Origin: Eriocheir sinensis
Lineage: Eukaryota > Arthropoda > Malacostraca > Decapoda > Varunidae
DNA: 64,000 nucleotides
Assembly: GCF_024679095.1 (NCBI RefSeq)
Contig: NC_066544.1
Coordinates: 7,762,490 to 7,826,489 of the forward strand
Direction of reading: 5' to 3'
The position numbers and the translations under genes are program-made. Positions within the stretch are counted from its first letter, which is position 1; the number at the start of each line of letters is the position of its first letter. Shown piece after piece: positions 35,815-46,538 of this stretch. The notes under the pieces were generated by a model. The model had not been told where the DNA came from. It saw only the letters and a list, made by a program, of their open reading frames with translations, and did no database searches.

Positions 35815-36800
35815 GGGAGGAAAGGGGAAGAAAGGGAGGAAATGGGGAAGAAAGGGAGGAAATGGGGAGGAAATGAGGAAGAAAGGGAGGAAATGGGGAG
35901 GAAATGAGTGATGGGAGATGAAATAAGGAGGAGAGGGGGTGAAGCAAGGAAGCGAGGGGGTGAAGTAAGGAATTAGCGAAGGGGTGAAAAATGGGGGATG
36001 AGGAGGAAAGGGAAGGTAAAGGGAGGAAATGGGGAGAAATGGGTGATAGGAGATGGAATAAGGAGTGGAGTGGGTGAATTAAGGAAGCGAAGGGGGTGAA
36101 AAATGTGGGTATGAGGAGGAAATAGGAAGGTAAAGAGGGAGAAAGTGAGGAAAGGAGGAGAGATCGAGGGAGGAGAGGAAATGGGGATGAAATGGGTGGT
36201 AGGGGATGAAATAAGGAGGAGAGGAATTGAAAAAGAGAGGGGAAGGGGAGAAACAAGGGAGGGTAAGGGAAGAAAGAGGGAGGGTAAAGGATGAAAAGGG
36301 AGGGAATGGGAGGAAGAGGAAGAAGGGAGATAAACGAGGAATGGGATGAAAGGGAAGATAGGGGTTGAAAGGGGAAGAAGGGAGATTAAAGGGGAAGGGG
36401 ATGAAAGGGGAATGAAGAGTGTGGAAGGGGAAGTAAGGTGGTGTTAGGGGGTGAAAAAAAAGAAAAGAAAGGGGAAGGAAAGGAGGAGGAGGAGGAGGAG
36501 GACGAAAGGGGAAGAAAGGAGATGAAAGAAAGGGAAGAAAAAGGGGAAGGGAATGAAGTGGAATGCGAAGATGTGAAAGGGGATGTAAAGGGATGACAGG
36601 AGATGAAAATTAAAAGAATTAAAGGGGATGGAAGGGGATGAAGAAAGTGAACGGGGATGGAAGGGGATGAAGGAGATGAAAATGGAAGGAAAGGAATGAG
36701 GGAGATGAAAATGGAAGGAAAGGGATGAAGGAGATGAAAATGGAGAGAAAGAGGATGGAAGGGGACGAAGGGAGTGAAAGGGGATGATCGAGATATGGCA
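35815..36800. repeat. ~1-kb purine-only-biased tract (GGGGAAA-type)
   Basis: Almost all bases on the plus strand are A or G, in loosely repeated words such as GGAGGAAATGGGGA and GGGGATGAAAGG. The long Ser/Pro/Phe-rich minus-strand open frames are by-products of the pyrimidine-rich strand. Polypurine mirror repeats of this kind can adopt triplex (H-DNA) structure. Confidence 0.85.
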
Positions 36801-36889
36801 GAACAATAAATGAACGAACAATATACGCACACAAGCACGTCCACACTAAAAAAAAAAAAAATCCGGTTGTCACTGAAAACAAACACACT

Positions 36890-37250
36890 GGCGGTTTATT
36901 TCACTGCACGATCACTTTCTACGGCCTGTCTCCGAGCTGCCACTGTTTAAAGGCCAAGGGATACTCATACCATAGCCAGTTTACCTGTAGCTATAGAGGA
37001 GTTACGCCTTCAATACACACAAAAAATTAAACACTGAACTAAGCTGTGATATTCCACCTCGTTGGTCCTCCCTCGCCGCGCCGCCCACCGCCCGCTGCTC
37101 AATGAGGCTTCTTCCTGCCGCCATCCGGATCAGGAAGTGACGGGAGGGGGCGTGTGTGTCCGTGTGTGTGTCCCTGTCGTCCACCTGCCTAGTGACGATT
37201 ACAGGGCTATTACCGGGGTTTCTCTCAATGCCACACACGTAACTAGTTAA
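36890..37250 (-). promoter_or_regulatory. CpG-rich candidate promoter / 5' exon of CYFIP
   Basis: A compact CpG-rich patch in otherwise AT-rich spacer. Read on the minus strand it has an ETS-like CACTTCCTG and a YY1-like GGATGGCGGC near 37118-37140, a pairing common in TATA-less housekeeping promoters. A possible donor (CAACGAG/gtggaa) follows near 37061. It would supply the non-coding first exon implied by the acceptor at about 33270. Inference only. Confidence 0.35.
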
Positions 37251-37904
37251 TCAATATTTCCATTTTCCATTGAAGGATGATGAGGGCTTATTGTTTCACT
37301 TTTTTTTTCTGTAAAATGACTAATAGAAAACTACCGTAGGCAGGCTGCCCGGACCGTGCAGCCTGCGGTCTCACGTTGCACCGATAAGAGCTACTAGCCC
37401 TTATCTGCTCAGTGTGCAACATCCTCTGATCCCATGCTAATCGCGCGTGAACGGCTATCACTGTTTTACTTCTCACCGTAATCGTAAACATTGATAGCGA
37501 AGTAGCTAATCTGAGCAAGTAGAAAATGTTTCCGCAACACTTCTAGAAGAAACATATATATAGTGAACCCTGCGTGCAATCATTTGTCGACCCTATATAG
37601 GCTGAGAGTGCCAGCCTTGATAGGCATGCTATGTAGTGCGAGTGGTGTCTATACAGTTTGGTCTGATGGTGACTGGGATCGAGTCTTTATAAGAAAGCGA
37701 AATTGTGTGTTGCTTTTTCTTCTCATTCCAAAAATGTTCACACTTATCTGATACCATCTTGCTAATACGGCTGATAGAACACCCGGCCGGCGCGGCACCT
37801 CCCCGTGCCACAAGGGAGGGTGACGCGGCCGCTACTGGAGCCGGGCTGCCGGTTGTAGCGCGTCCCATGTCCGGAACCCCTGACGTCCAGAGTTAACCTA
37901 CTGC

Positions 37905-38300
37905 ACCGGCGGCGGGGAAGACCTGGGGAGGGGTGGGCAGTGGCAAGGCCGCACCTGACCCCCAGACCCCATTACAGTATGGTAAAGTTGGGGCACACGA
38001 TAAAACTGCACGTGGCCTCGGGGTTCATATTCGTCACAATGTCCCTTATTAATGTGGCGGGAAGTAACCCATTACCCAGGGACAACGGGCCAGTGTGACA
38101 TCCGGGTTACCACAGTTACCTACCCCAAATTTCCCAAGGTACCCATTTATCCACCAGCCCGAGAGGGAGGATGGATGGCTGGGTGAGCTGTGCGCCAACT
38201 GTCCGGGATTCGGATTTGTATGCGTGCGGCCCGCTTCACCACAGAGGCGCTACTACTGTGTGGGTGTCTGGTTAGTCTCGTCTTGTGCACAGTTATCCCC
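37905..38300 (-). mobile_element. tRNA-derived SINE, most complete copy
   Basis: On the minus strand the order is an A-box-like TGGTGAAGCGG (near 38240), a B-box-like AATCCGAATCCC (near 38210), the body word CAGCTCACCCAGCCATCC, then GGTAACCCGGATGTCACACT, and the tail region GGCCACGTGCAGTTTTATCG. The same words occur in order at 53.6-54.1 kb on the other strand. Confidence 0.6.
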
Positions 38301-38855
38301 GAGGCTCCCACGATAACGGATATGCTAGGTGTTGCACTTCTTGGTATCGCGTGGCCATGGTGATGTGAAGTGAGTGGATCAGGTTAGCATGAACATTGCT
38401 GTCGTGCAGATACCAGCGGAGGGACTGATCAGCAGAATCTAACCATTTTTTCGCTAGTAAGTCGAGCAACATGAGGATCGACAGCTTGATAGGACGCCGA
38501 TCGAGCTTGTCGTCGCTCAGTCGTGACCGTAAGACGATGAAGTAAATTTTCCTATTGATAATTACGATGGTGGTGATGATGATGATAAGAAGTAGAAAAA
38601 GAAGAAAAAGTAGATGAAAAAAATGAAGAAAAGAAAAAGATAAAAAAAAGATAAGGAAAATTGAAGAATGAAAGTATGATATGGAAGAATGAACGCCATA
38701 ATACGAAAGAATGAAAGCATACTAAAACGAAGAATACCTTTTTAAACTAAACCTCACGTCCTATACATAACACCACCACCACCAACAACAACAAAAACAA
38801 CAACACTTTCTCCTCCTATCTGAACTCCTTCCTCCCTTCCTCTCCCTTCACTCAC

Positions 38856-40802
38856 CTGTCCATCGCAATCTCAGGGGCCGGCACGCACTTCAGCCTCCTC
38901 TCGCGTTCCTCCCTGTGCTGGCTAACTGTTGACTCCACGAAACGGGCGGCGTCTCCGGAAGTGATCGACGCCCCGGCCAGGCTGCTGTGAGAGGACTTTC
39001 GTTTCTTGCCGTCCACGTTCTTCGACTTCCGCCTGCGTGCACAAGGAGGGTCAGTGTGGCGGGCGTGCGGGCGTGAGGGAGGGCGGCGGCGGGGCGTGTT
39101 GTTATTGCCGCCTCCGCACCATCCAATATGCATCAGAGGTTAATTTAGGTGAGTGCCACGCCTGCACACAATGGAGAGGGTTAGGAGGGAGGGAGGGCGT
39201 GGGGAGTGCGTGGAGGGGTCTGTGCCTTTGCGTGATAAGAGATAGATAGGAAGATAGACAACGTGTGAATAGATGCCGTATGAACTCAAGTTATAAGAGA
39301 TAGATGGGAAGATAGATAATGTGTGAATAGGTGCCGTATGGAAGTTATTAGTCGAATTTAAGAACGAGAAGGTTTTATGCTAAGTTTAGAAGGTTGATTG
39401 CTACATGGACATACATTGACGTAGGTAGGTATATAGAATGGTATAGACAAATATGAAAATAGATGCCGTATGGAAGTTATGTCGAATTTAAGAATTTTTT
39501 TTTTTTACAGCTCAAGGGCAACAAAAAAAGGTGTAAAAAAAATCACGCTAAAAAAAAAGCCCGCTAAGTTATGAGGTTGATTGCTACATGGACACACATA
39601 ACTTGTCTATAGGGAGTAAATATATGTTTTAAGGGGTCTTTTACGAGTATTACATGGGGTTGGCTTTTGCACGGGTATATAGGCCAGACAGATAGATAGA
39701 GAGGTATATATGGATAGGGTTATTGGGCATTACCATTCAACTGTTTACATGTTGTTTCAAATAGGAGTAATTGATAGTTAAGTTATACAGTGAAGCGAAA
39801 CTATATCACGTAGCAGGGAAGTTGTGTGCATGTCGAAGAGACCGTATACTTATGGGTGGTGTGCTTTGGGGGGCAGGAGGGGGCATGGGAGGATTCATAG
39901 AGACAGGGAGGGTGGAAGGGCAAGGGGGAACATGGAGGAATACACTGACAGGGGGGGGTGGAGGGGCAGAAGAGGGACAGAGGGACATGGGAGGATACAT
40001 AGAGCCGGAGGGAGGGGGAGAAAAGATAGGGGGGCATGGAAGGATACATAAAGCTAAAGGGGGTGGAGGGGCATAGAAGGGGTACGTGTAAGGATACATA
40101 GACATAGAGGGGAACAGAGGTGGAGGGCCAAGGGAAGATAGACACGGGGGGTGGAGGAGGGGCAGAGGGGAAAGGGGAATGGAGGGATGAATACATGAGA
40201 CAGGGGGAGTGGAGGGGCAGGGAGGGGGGGGGGCATGGAAGGATACACAGTGGCATGGAGGGTAGCGTGGATGGAAGGACAGGTAAGGAGGTGGATGGGC
40301 AGGGAGGGGAGGGCATGGAAGATACACAGTGGCATAGAGGGTAGCGTGGGTGGAGGGACAGGTAGGGAGGTGGATGGGCAGGGAGGGGAGGGCATGGAAG
40401 GATGCACAGTGGCATGGAGGGTAGCGTGGATGGAAGGACAGGTAAGGAGGTGGATGGGCATGGAGGGTAGCGTGGATGGAAGGACAGGTAAGGAGGTGGA
40501 TGGGCAGGGAGGGGAGGGCATGGAAGGGTACACAGCGGCATGGAGGGTAGCGTGGATGGAAGGACAGGTAAGGAGGTGGATGGGCGGGGAGGGGAGGGCA
40601 TGGAAGGGTATACAGTGGCATAGAGGGTAGCGTGGGTGGAGGGACAGGTAAGGAGGCAGGGGTGGAGGGGCAGGGAGGGGGGCGTACCTTTGCTTGGAGT
40701 ACATGGTGGCGCTCGCCGGGGTGTCCGAGGCGCGGCGGACCTGCCCTGGCTGGCGGCGGACGGTGCCATACGGGTTCGCTGGCGACACAAGGCACACGTC
40801 AG

Positions 40803-40851
<49 letters not shown>

Positions 40852-42252
40852 GGGCCTCAATCATTGCTATTAAACTAGTTACCACTCAAAAAAAAAATAC
40901 AGCTTTACTATCATGCATACATATTCTCCTTTCCCAGCATATCAATGTGATGTCTAATAAAATCACTTGCATGAATGAACATTTGAATAACATGATTGGA
41001 GTCTAATTTAAAGCATATTTAGCAGTCATGTCTACCTAGCTCATCCACCACCCCGTATTTCCCCCTGGTCTGGTCTTCCCTTGGTCTATCACCCCTCCCC
41101 CTCGGTGCCTGACGCCCCACAGAGGCATGGCGCGGCACAATGGGCGTCGAGTCACGCCTCACCGCGGCCCGTAATGAGGGATGCCGCTGCTAATGTCAAA
41201 GTGGAGCTGTCGGCTGATATGTCTGGAGGGTGTGACTTACCAACAGGCTGCTGCTGCTGCTGCTGGGAACGGCGGTCGTAGTAGCGCCTGGAGGCCTTGC
41301 TCATGGTGCCGTACATGCTGTCCCGCGCCTCCTCCTCCATCAGCAAGGGCTCAGTGTACGCCACGACGGACGCTGACGACGCCCGGCGAGGAAGCGAACT
41401 TGTCATGGGTTGGAACACATCGCCCCACGGCCCAATGGTGCTGGTGTTGCTCAGCCCGCCCATGCTGTAGACGCTGTGCCTGCTGCCGCCCTCCTGAATA
41501 GAGTACAGCGACGCGCGGCTGGAGTGGCGGCTGCCCTGGCTCACCTTCCTCCCGGGGGCTTGGTCTGTGCGAGGCATCACGAGGGACACTTAGGACACAC
41601 TGCAGCTCTCCCACACACTCGCACGTCCTCTCGAGTCCCTCACGAACTCTCACTCACTCAGACTCTCTCATTACAACCCTTCCCTTCCTCCCGCCTCCCC
41701 CGCTCCCCCCGGCACGCCTCCCACACCTTCAGTAAACCTCTTTCCTGCCACACCCTTCGCTCCTTGGCCCTCCCTCGCTGCCTTACTCTTTGCCCTTGCT
41801 CTCTGATGCACCTCACGTCACTGCGTCAGAGCCATACACAGCACTAGGATCTCGTATTAACATCTAAACCCAGCTCTAAATGAAAACAGTACCAAAACGC
41901 TAACACCACTAACACCCCAAACAAGGAAACAAGCGAACGAGTACTCACGGTGAGGATGACTGTCTTGGTGGTAGTCCACAGGAGGGAAGTCTTGGGGCGG
42001 GGGCGGAGGCAAGACCTCCCCGTCCTGCCGCCCCACCTGATAACTATCCGGCGGGGACTCAGGGATGTCATAGTCCGGCTCGGGGGGCGGCGGCGGCGAG
42101 TCCTGCAGGGTAGCGGAGGGCATGGCCGGGGGTGGGGGGGGTGGCGGGAGGTCGTCATTATAATCAACGGGTGGGGGTGGCGGGGGCGGAGGGAGAAAGT
42201 CCACGTCGTAGTCTTCTGGAGGAGGTGGCGGCGGCGGGGGCAAGTCGATCAT
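38856..42252 (-). CDS. Proline-rich protein, unrecognised; four exons, 3' end unresolved
   Basis: Exons in order: 42252-41949, 41564-41241, 40778-40688, 39032-38856 (896 nt: 298 codons plus 2 nt). All three joins keep frame with good GT-AG sites. The start Met follows an in-frame TGA 18 nt upstream and has A at -3. Residues 4-94 carry four to five runs of 5-8 prolines between acidic/tyrosine spacers (EDYDVDFL, VDYNDDL, DYDIP, QDFPPVDY), resembling Ena/VASP EVH1 and profilin ligands. The remainder is rich in Ser, Arg and Tyr (RHSSRASLY, SKASRRYYDRRS, a Q6 run) and ends in a basic, helical-looking segment (QHREERERRLK). The last exon ends at a donor in phase 2 and no stop-bearing exon was recognised before CYFIP. 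Its phase matches the CYFIP first-exon acceptor. No family recognised; similarity to the ABI proline region is compositional. Confidence 0.6.
40230..40680. repeat. G-rich minisatellite, ~80-bp unit, about six copies
   Basis: GGCATGGAGGGTAGCGTGGA-type words recur at about 40251, 40330 (variant), 40409, 40458, 40539 and 40617. Most units also carry GGACAGGTAAGGAGGTGGAT and GGGAGGGGAGGGCATGGAA. Less regular G-rich sequence precedes it from about 39860. The array lies in the intron between the last two proline-rich exons and creates long open frames on both strands. Confidence 0.9.
40807..40848. repeat. (CA)n microsatellite
   Basis: About 21 CA units close to the acceptor of the exon 40778-40688; on the transcript strand this is (TG)n. 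Confidence 0.95.
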
Positions 42253-42450
42253 GTTTGGGGCGTCCTTTCAGTTTCCCGGGGCTGCACTACACTCACGCGT
42301 CGCCTGCGCGGCCCTCACGCACACACCACCACCACCGACACCTGCAACACGCTTCACACGCCGCGGCATAACACAGTTCATCACTTTACTTCATCTCCCT
42401 TTTCGTCTCAGCGCGGTGACACTGTACCTCGGCTTGCCTCATTAGGGGCT
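42253..42450 (-). promoter_or_regulatory. CpG-rich 5' region of the proline-rich gene
   Basis: CpG-dense compared with the flanks (GCCGCGCAGGCGACGCG, GCCGCGGCG), directly upstream of the Met at 42252. No TATA box seen. Proposed as promoter or 5' UTR from composition and position only. Confidence 0.35.
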
Positions 42451-42694
42451 CTTATGCACTTTACCTGGACGTACAAAAGGGTTAAAAAAAGTAATTTATA
42501 GAGGGGGACTTGATTACCAATTAAAGGCTGGTTAGATTGCCGTTTAGATTGTTCAATAATTTGGTCGAGTTTATGAAAGTGCATGGTCTGCATTACACGA
42601 CACAATATAGATAGGTGCTTGCCATTACTTAGAGCCCCGAGAGGTCAATTTCCTGCATTCACCTCCGCTCACTGTACACTTATAAGAAGCCTCA

Positions 42695-42918
42695 TTAACC
42701 CGGTAGCAGCGTTGGGCCAAACTTGTGGCTCTACCGTGTACTAGCGACGGGCCAAATTTTTGTCATGATATAAACTCCCCAACATAGATGATGCATAAAC
42801 TGATCACAAATGCGTTGATAAATATTATGAAATGGTGTGTGTGAGTGATGATTTTTTTTTCATTAATTTGCTTAGAGGGGCCTTTAATTAAACATGATCC
42901 CCGCAGCTACCGGGTTAA
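42695..42918 (+). mobile_element. TTAA-flanked MITE, copy 4
   Basis: Bounded by TTAA at 42695 and 42915, with CCCGGTAGCAGCG at the left and CCCGGTAGCTGCG read inward at the right, so its ends are the best-kept pair in the window. It lies about 440 bp upstream of the proline-rich start codon. Confidence 0.88.
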
Positions 42919-43039
42919 AGAGATCAATTCACCCACCAATAACGTGCCCTGGAACACTCGTACGTACGCTTACTACCATTCGTTGCACACGTTAAACACA
43001 GACCCACGTACAGCGAGGTTCCATTCACCCACCATCACG

Positions 43040-43660
43040 ATATGTACATTCCCATTGCAAAGGCTGTAACTCGGGTATCAACATCTACTTATAGAGAGCC
43101 ACGATAAAGCGTTCTAGTCACCATTCGTCGTACACTTTACACTTCAAAGATATATCACGATGAGGTTCAGTTCGCCCACTGTCACTGGCTGTACACTTCA
43201 GGAGGTCCCATTGCAAAGGCTGTAACTCGGGTATCTACGTCAACCTAGAGAGAGCCACGACAAGGGTTCAGTCACCATTTGCTGTACACTTTACAGATAT
43301 AGGGTCATATTCTTAAACCTTTCGGGGTCGAAGCACACAAGGATTTCGTAGGATCTGTGGGCATTTCTATAGATAATTTTATGACCCTGGTGGTAGTTTG
43401 ACAAGGTTCGATCTGCACCATGAACGTAAAGAACCACTCATGGGGACGTGTTCAATCTCTCTTTTGGCCTTTAGAAATGAGTGAATGTAAAAGAAGGGAG
43501 CGTTTAAGAATACCAACAATAGACCTATGCACGGCGTTGTTCCATAAAGCAACCTTCACTATATAGCCGTACACTGCATTGATTTTCGTTGCGAGGGCTT
43601 TAGCTCAGGCCTCTACATCTACTTACTGAGAGCCACGATATTTACTCACCTGTCACCGTT
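43040..43660. repeat. Tandem repeats, ~145-bp unit, two good copies and one diverged copy
   Basis: CATTGCAAAGGCTGTAACTC followed by GGGTATC and GAGAGCCACGA occurs at about 43053 and 43210, each followed by a variant of CAGTCACCATT...TGTACACTTTACA. A weaker version (GGGCTTTAGCTC, then GAGAGCCACGATA) is at about 43596. An unrelated stretch lies between the second and third. Confidence 0.75.
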
Positions 43661-45330
43661 CTCTGATAGGCAAGTGTGGCCCGTCGTGCAGGACCCAAGT
43701 GCCCGATTACCGCCAGCCGCGCCTCTCAGCCTGGCACGTCACTCGTTATCAGCGCCTCCGGGAGTCACCGCCGCTCAGGAAATGGTAATCGCAGCAAACC
43801 TCAGCATTGTTTTTGTCTAGGAGGGAGTTGCCTCACGTCCCTACACTGTCAGCAGCTTTAGCGACGCGGGAATGGCTTGCTTTGATTGCTTGCTGCGCTA
43901 TAAATGTGATCGGTGGATACGAGGGAAGGACTTCATTTCAAATCCCAGTTCGGTTCATGAATACTGTAGAAATAGGCAACTAGCATGTAGCCTTTGAACT
44001 TAACTAATGCTAACCGGATTCATATTTCCAAACGTTGACATCAAAATTTTATGATTTTTTTTAATTCGATTGACTGATAGTTTATTGTGACGGGTATATA
44101 TTAACCGATGGTTCCTGGTTTGTGCACAATAGTTACACTTACCAAACTTTAAAATCTATGTAAATTAAGGGGTCATTCGAAAGTTATATAACGTAGATGG
44201 GGGGGAGGGTGTTAACTCGTGTTACTTAACCAAATCGTCACAAGGACATGAGTATATAATGTAGGAAAAAAATTCTTGCATTCGCCGGCCGTAGACATCA
44301 TTCAGCTGAAGGTAACAAAATATCGTAAATAATATGACTTTTCCCAGGAACATATAAGTGACCATTTGATGAAAGTAACATATTGGACAGGAAGGGCGGG
44401 GCTAGTAAGTAAAATGAGGGCATAGGTTTGTTATAAAATATTTTAGGGAGTGGTTGGAGCTTGAAGGAGTTACCGCATTTGATATTTGACTCATAACTCA
44501 GGCACGTTCATGTTACCTCGTGACTATTAAGTAAAGGGTTGGATGCATGTGAACTTACCTTTCTACGTTTATATAGTCTCGAACAGGTCTAATGGACACC
44601 AGGTAGGAGCAGGCGTGACCACACAAGCAAACCACCGAAAACTGTAATAGTCACTCTCCGAAGAGCCTCACACACGCACTCGTCCCCCGCTCCAGGGACG
44701 GCCAGGGGAATGTGGTTCGTTGGCTTCAAATTACTCTTTGCACTTCAGCCCCGAGCAGCAGTACACGAGACAGGTTAATGAGTCCCTAGCCCTCCACACC
44801 TGGTTGTTGTGTCCATTCAGCGGCGTGGTGTTCACACTGTTGACCAGAATGTTTTGTGGAGGTGGTCAGGCTGGTGCTGCTGCCTCACCTCACCTCGCTA
44901 TCAGTTTTCCGCTCCCCTTATCTTATCTCCCCTCTCCGCACGGTTACCTCCACCCTTATCTGCTCCATTCACCGCCTTGCACTGTATAAATCTTAAATCT
45001 TTAAATAAACCTTATTTCTTCCGTTTTTGTTCACCTCCCAGCAGCAGAGAACTGTGTTGCTCACGAGGCCGTAGGTGACGGGTTATCTCTGCTGCGTGGC
45101 GCGGCCTTTCCGGTGTGGCGGCGTGGGCGCGGCCGCCGGCTGGGTACTGCCCTTGTTTGTTACTCAACCACCACAATCTTGCGTCAATATAAATATAAAT
45201 ATTTTTAGCAACTACAGATTATTTTTCGCCATTAAATTGTGATGGACGGAGTACAAAATCAAATTACCATAAAATTCAATTGATATGAATAATTTTCCAG
45301 TCAACGTGTTGACTGTAACTACTGCTAGCT
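43661..45330. other. Gene-free spacer
   Basis: No supported gene. A small CpG-rich patch occurs near 43680-43760 and another near 45085-45150 (GCGGCGTGGGCGCGGCCGCC). The second could be a distal promoter, but no exon can be tied to it. Confidence 0.4.
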
Positions 45331-45334
45331 TTCG

Positions 45335-45512
<178 letters not shown>

Positions 45513-46516
45513 ACATTGGACTTTTTTTAATGCATGTTTTGTTGAACGTGAAGGTCACTCAGCGTTTATAATTTTCCTGAAGACACCTCGAGAGGAGTTG
45601 GGAGGTGGGAAAGCCTTACCACCATATACTTGTATGACGCCTGTGGCCAGTTGTGTTTTGAAAATACAGGAGTTAGTTAAGCTTAAGTAATAATTAGGGG
45701 CGCACCGGAACCAGACCATCAAGTTCCCGCCGGAGAATTTCATGAAAATTGAGGTTCCGGCCAGATGTACCCTCTGCACCACTAGTAATAAGCTACAATA
45801 GTAGGCAAATACATAAATAATGTACAATGGATATTCCCAGTTGTCTTGTAAACCTGTTCGAAGCCTGCTTTCACACTGACCACCTTAAAAACTAGTTATT
45901 CAGATGCTCTCTCTCTCTCTCTCTCTCTCTGTATTGACCTATGAAACTCAAGCCCAATTTAGGCAGTGGCTAAGTACTGATAAAGGTGAACTTTGCATGT
46001 TTTTACCAAGTCATGACCACCATGGTATTTATGAGGGACAGGTTGGGAGAATCGATATAGATGACCTCACTACTGCCACACAACTGAAAGGCCATTCCCT
46101 CAAAATATACATATATAGATTATTACTCCCATTGCTCTAAAAAAAAAACAGAAGAAACAAGTTATAAAATCAGTGGTTGTTAATGATAGACAGGAGAAAA
46201 ATGACCAAGCCTACCATGCCTCCAACACACACACACACACACATTTCTGCTTTGGGTCCTAGGTGAGCTATGGAGGATAAGTCATCTTCCATGTAATACA
46301 GCAAAGGATGAGCTTGCCAGAGTAAAGCTATGACTGCAATTATTTTCTTTTACCCATGGCCAACCTTGTACTTCAAAGGTCTAGCAAAAAATGGTGGTGA
46401 CTTGCTGGGATGAAATTTCCAGTAACACACTGACTTGAACACACACAGGAGGAATGAAAAACACAATACTTTCACCAAGGCTATATTTAACTTTCTAATA
46501 GGTGCAAACAAATTAG

Positions 46517-46522
46517 TTTAAT
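46517..46522 (-). terminator. Candidate poly(A) signal of EIF3G
   Basis: Minus-strand ATTAAA lies about 17 nt after the TGA stop (46541-46539), followed by T-rich TAATTTGTTTG. It would give an unusually short 3' UTR. Other signals further down are not excluded. Confidence 0.35.
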
Positions 46523-46538
46523 CCTTAGCTAGCACCAT

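Noticed and set aside
35771..36888. Ser/Pro/Phe-rich minus-strand open frames of 89-166 codons
   Set aside because: They are by-products of a polypurine tract with few stop codons. Several overlapping frames are open at once and composition is purely repeat-driven.
37629..37868. 79-codon minus-strand open frame, considered as the missing last exon of the proline-rich gene
   Set aside because: A phase-compatible acceptor can be drawn near 37893, but the resulting peptide ends within about 50 residues, shows no sensible composition and partly borders a SINE. Not enough to call it an exon.
39801..40860. Long minus-strand Pro/Ser/His-rich open frames (up to 347 codons) over the G-rich minisatellite
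   Set aside because: All three frames are open because the repeat lacks stop codons. The sequence only mirrors the repeat unit, overlaps a real exon (40778-40688) in the wrong frame and has no splice or start support.
41949..42252. Abl interactor (ABI) gene, suggested by PPPPPPVDY-type runs
   Set aside because: No homeo-domain-homologous region or SH3 domain is found in the connected exons, and the downstream sequence does not resemble ABI.
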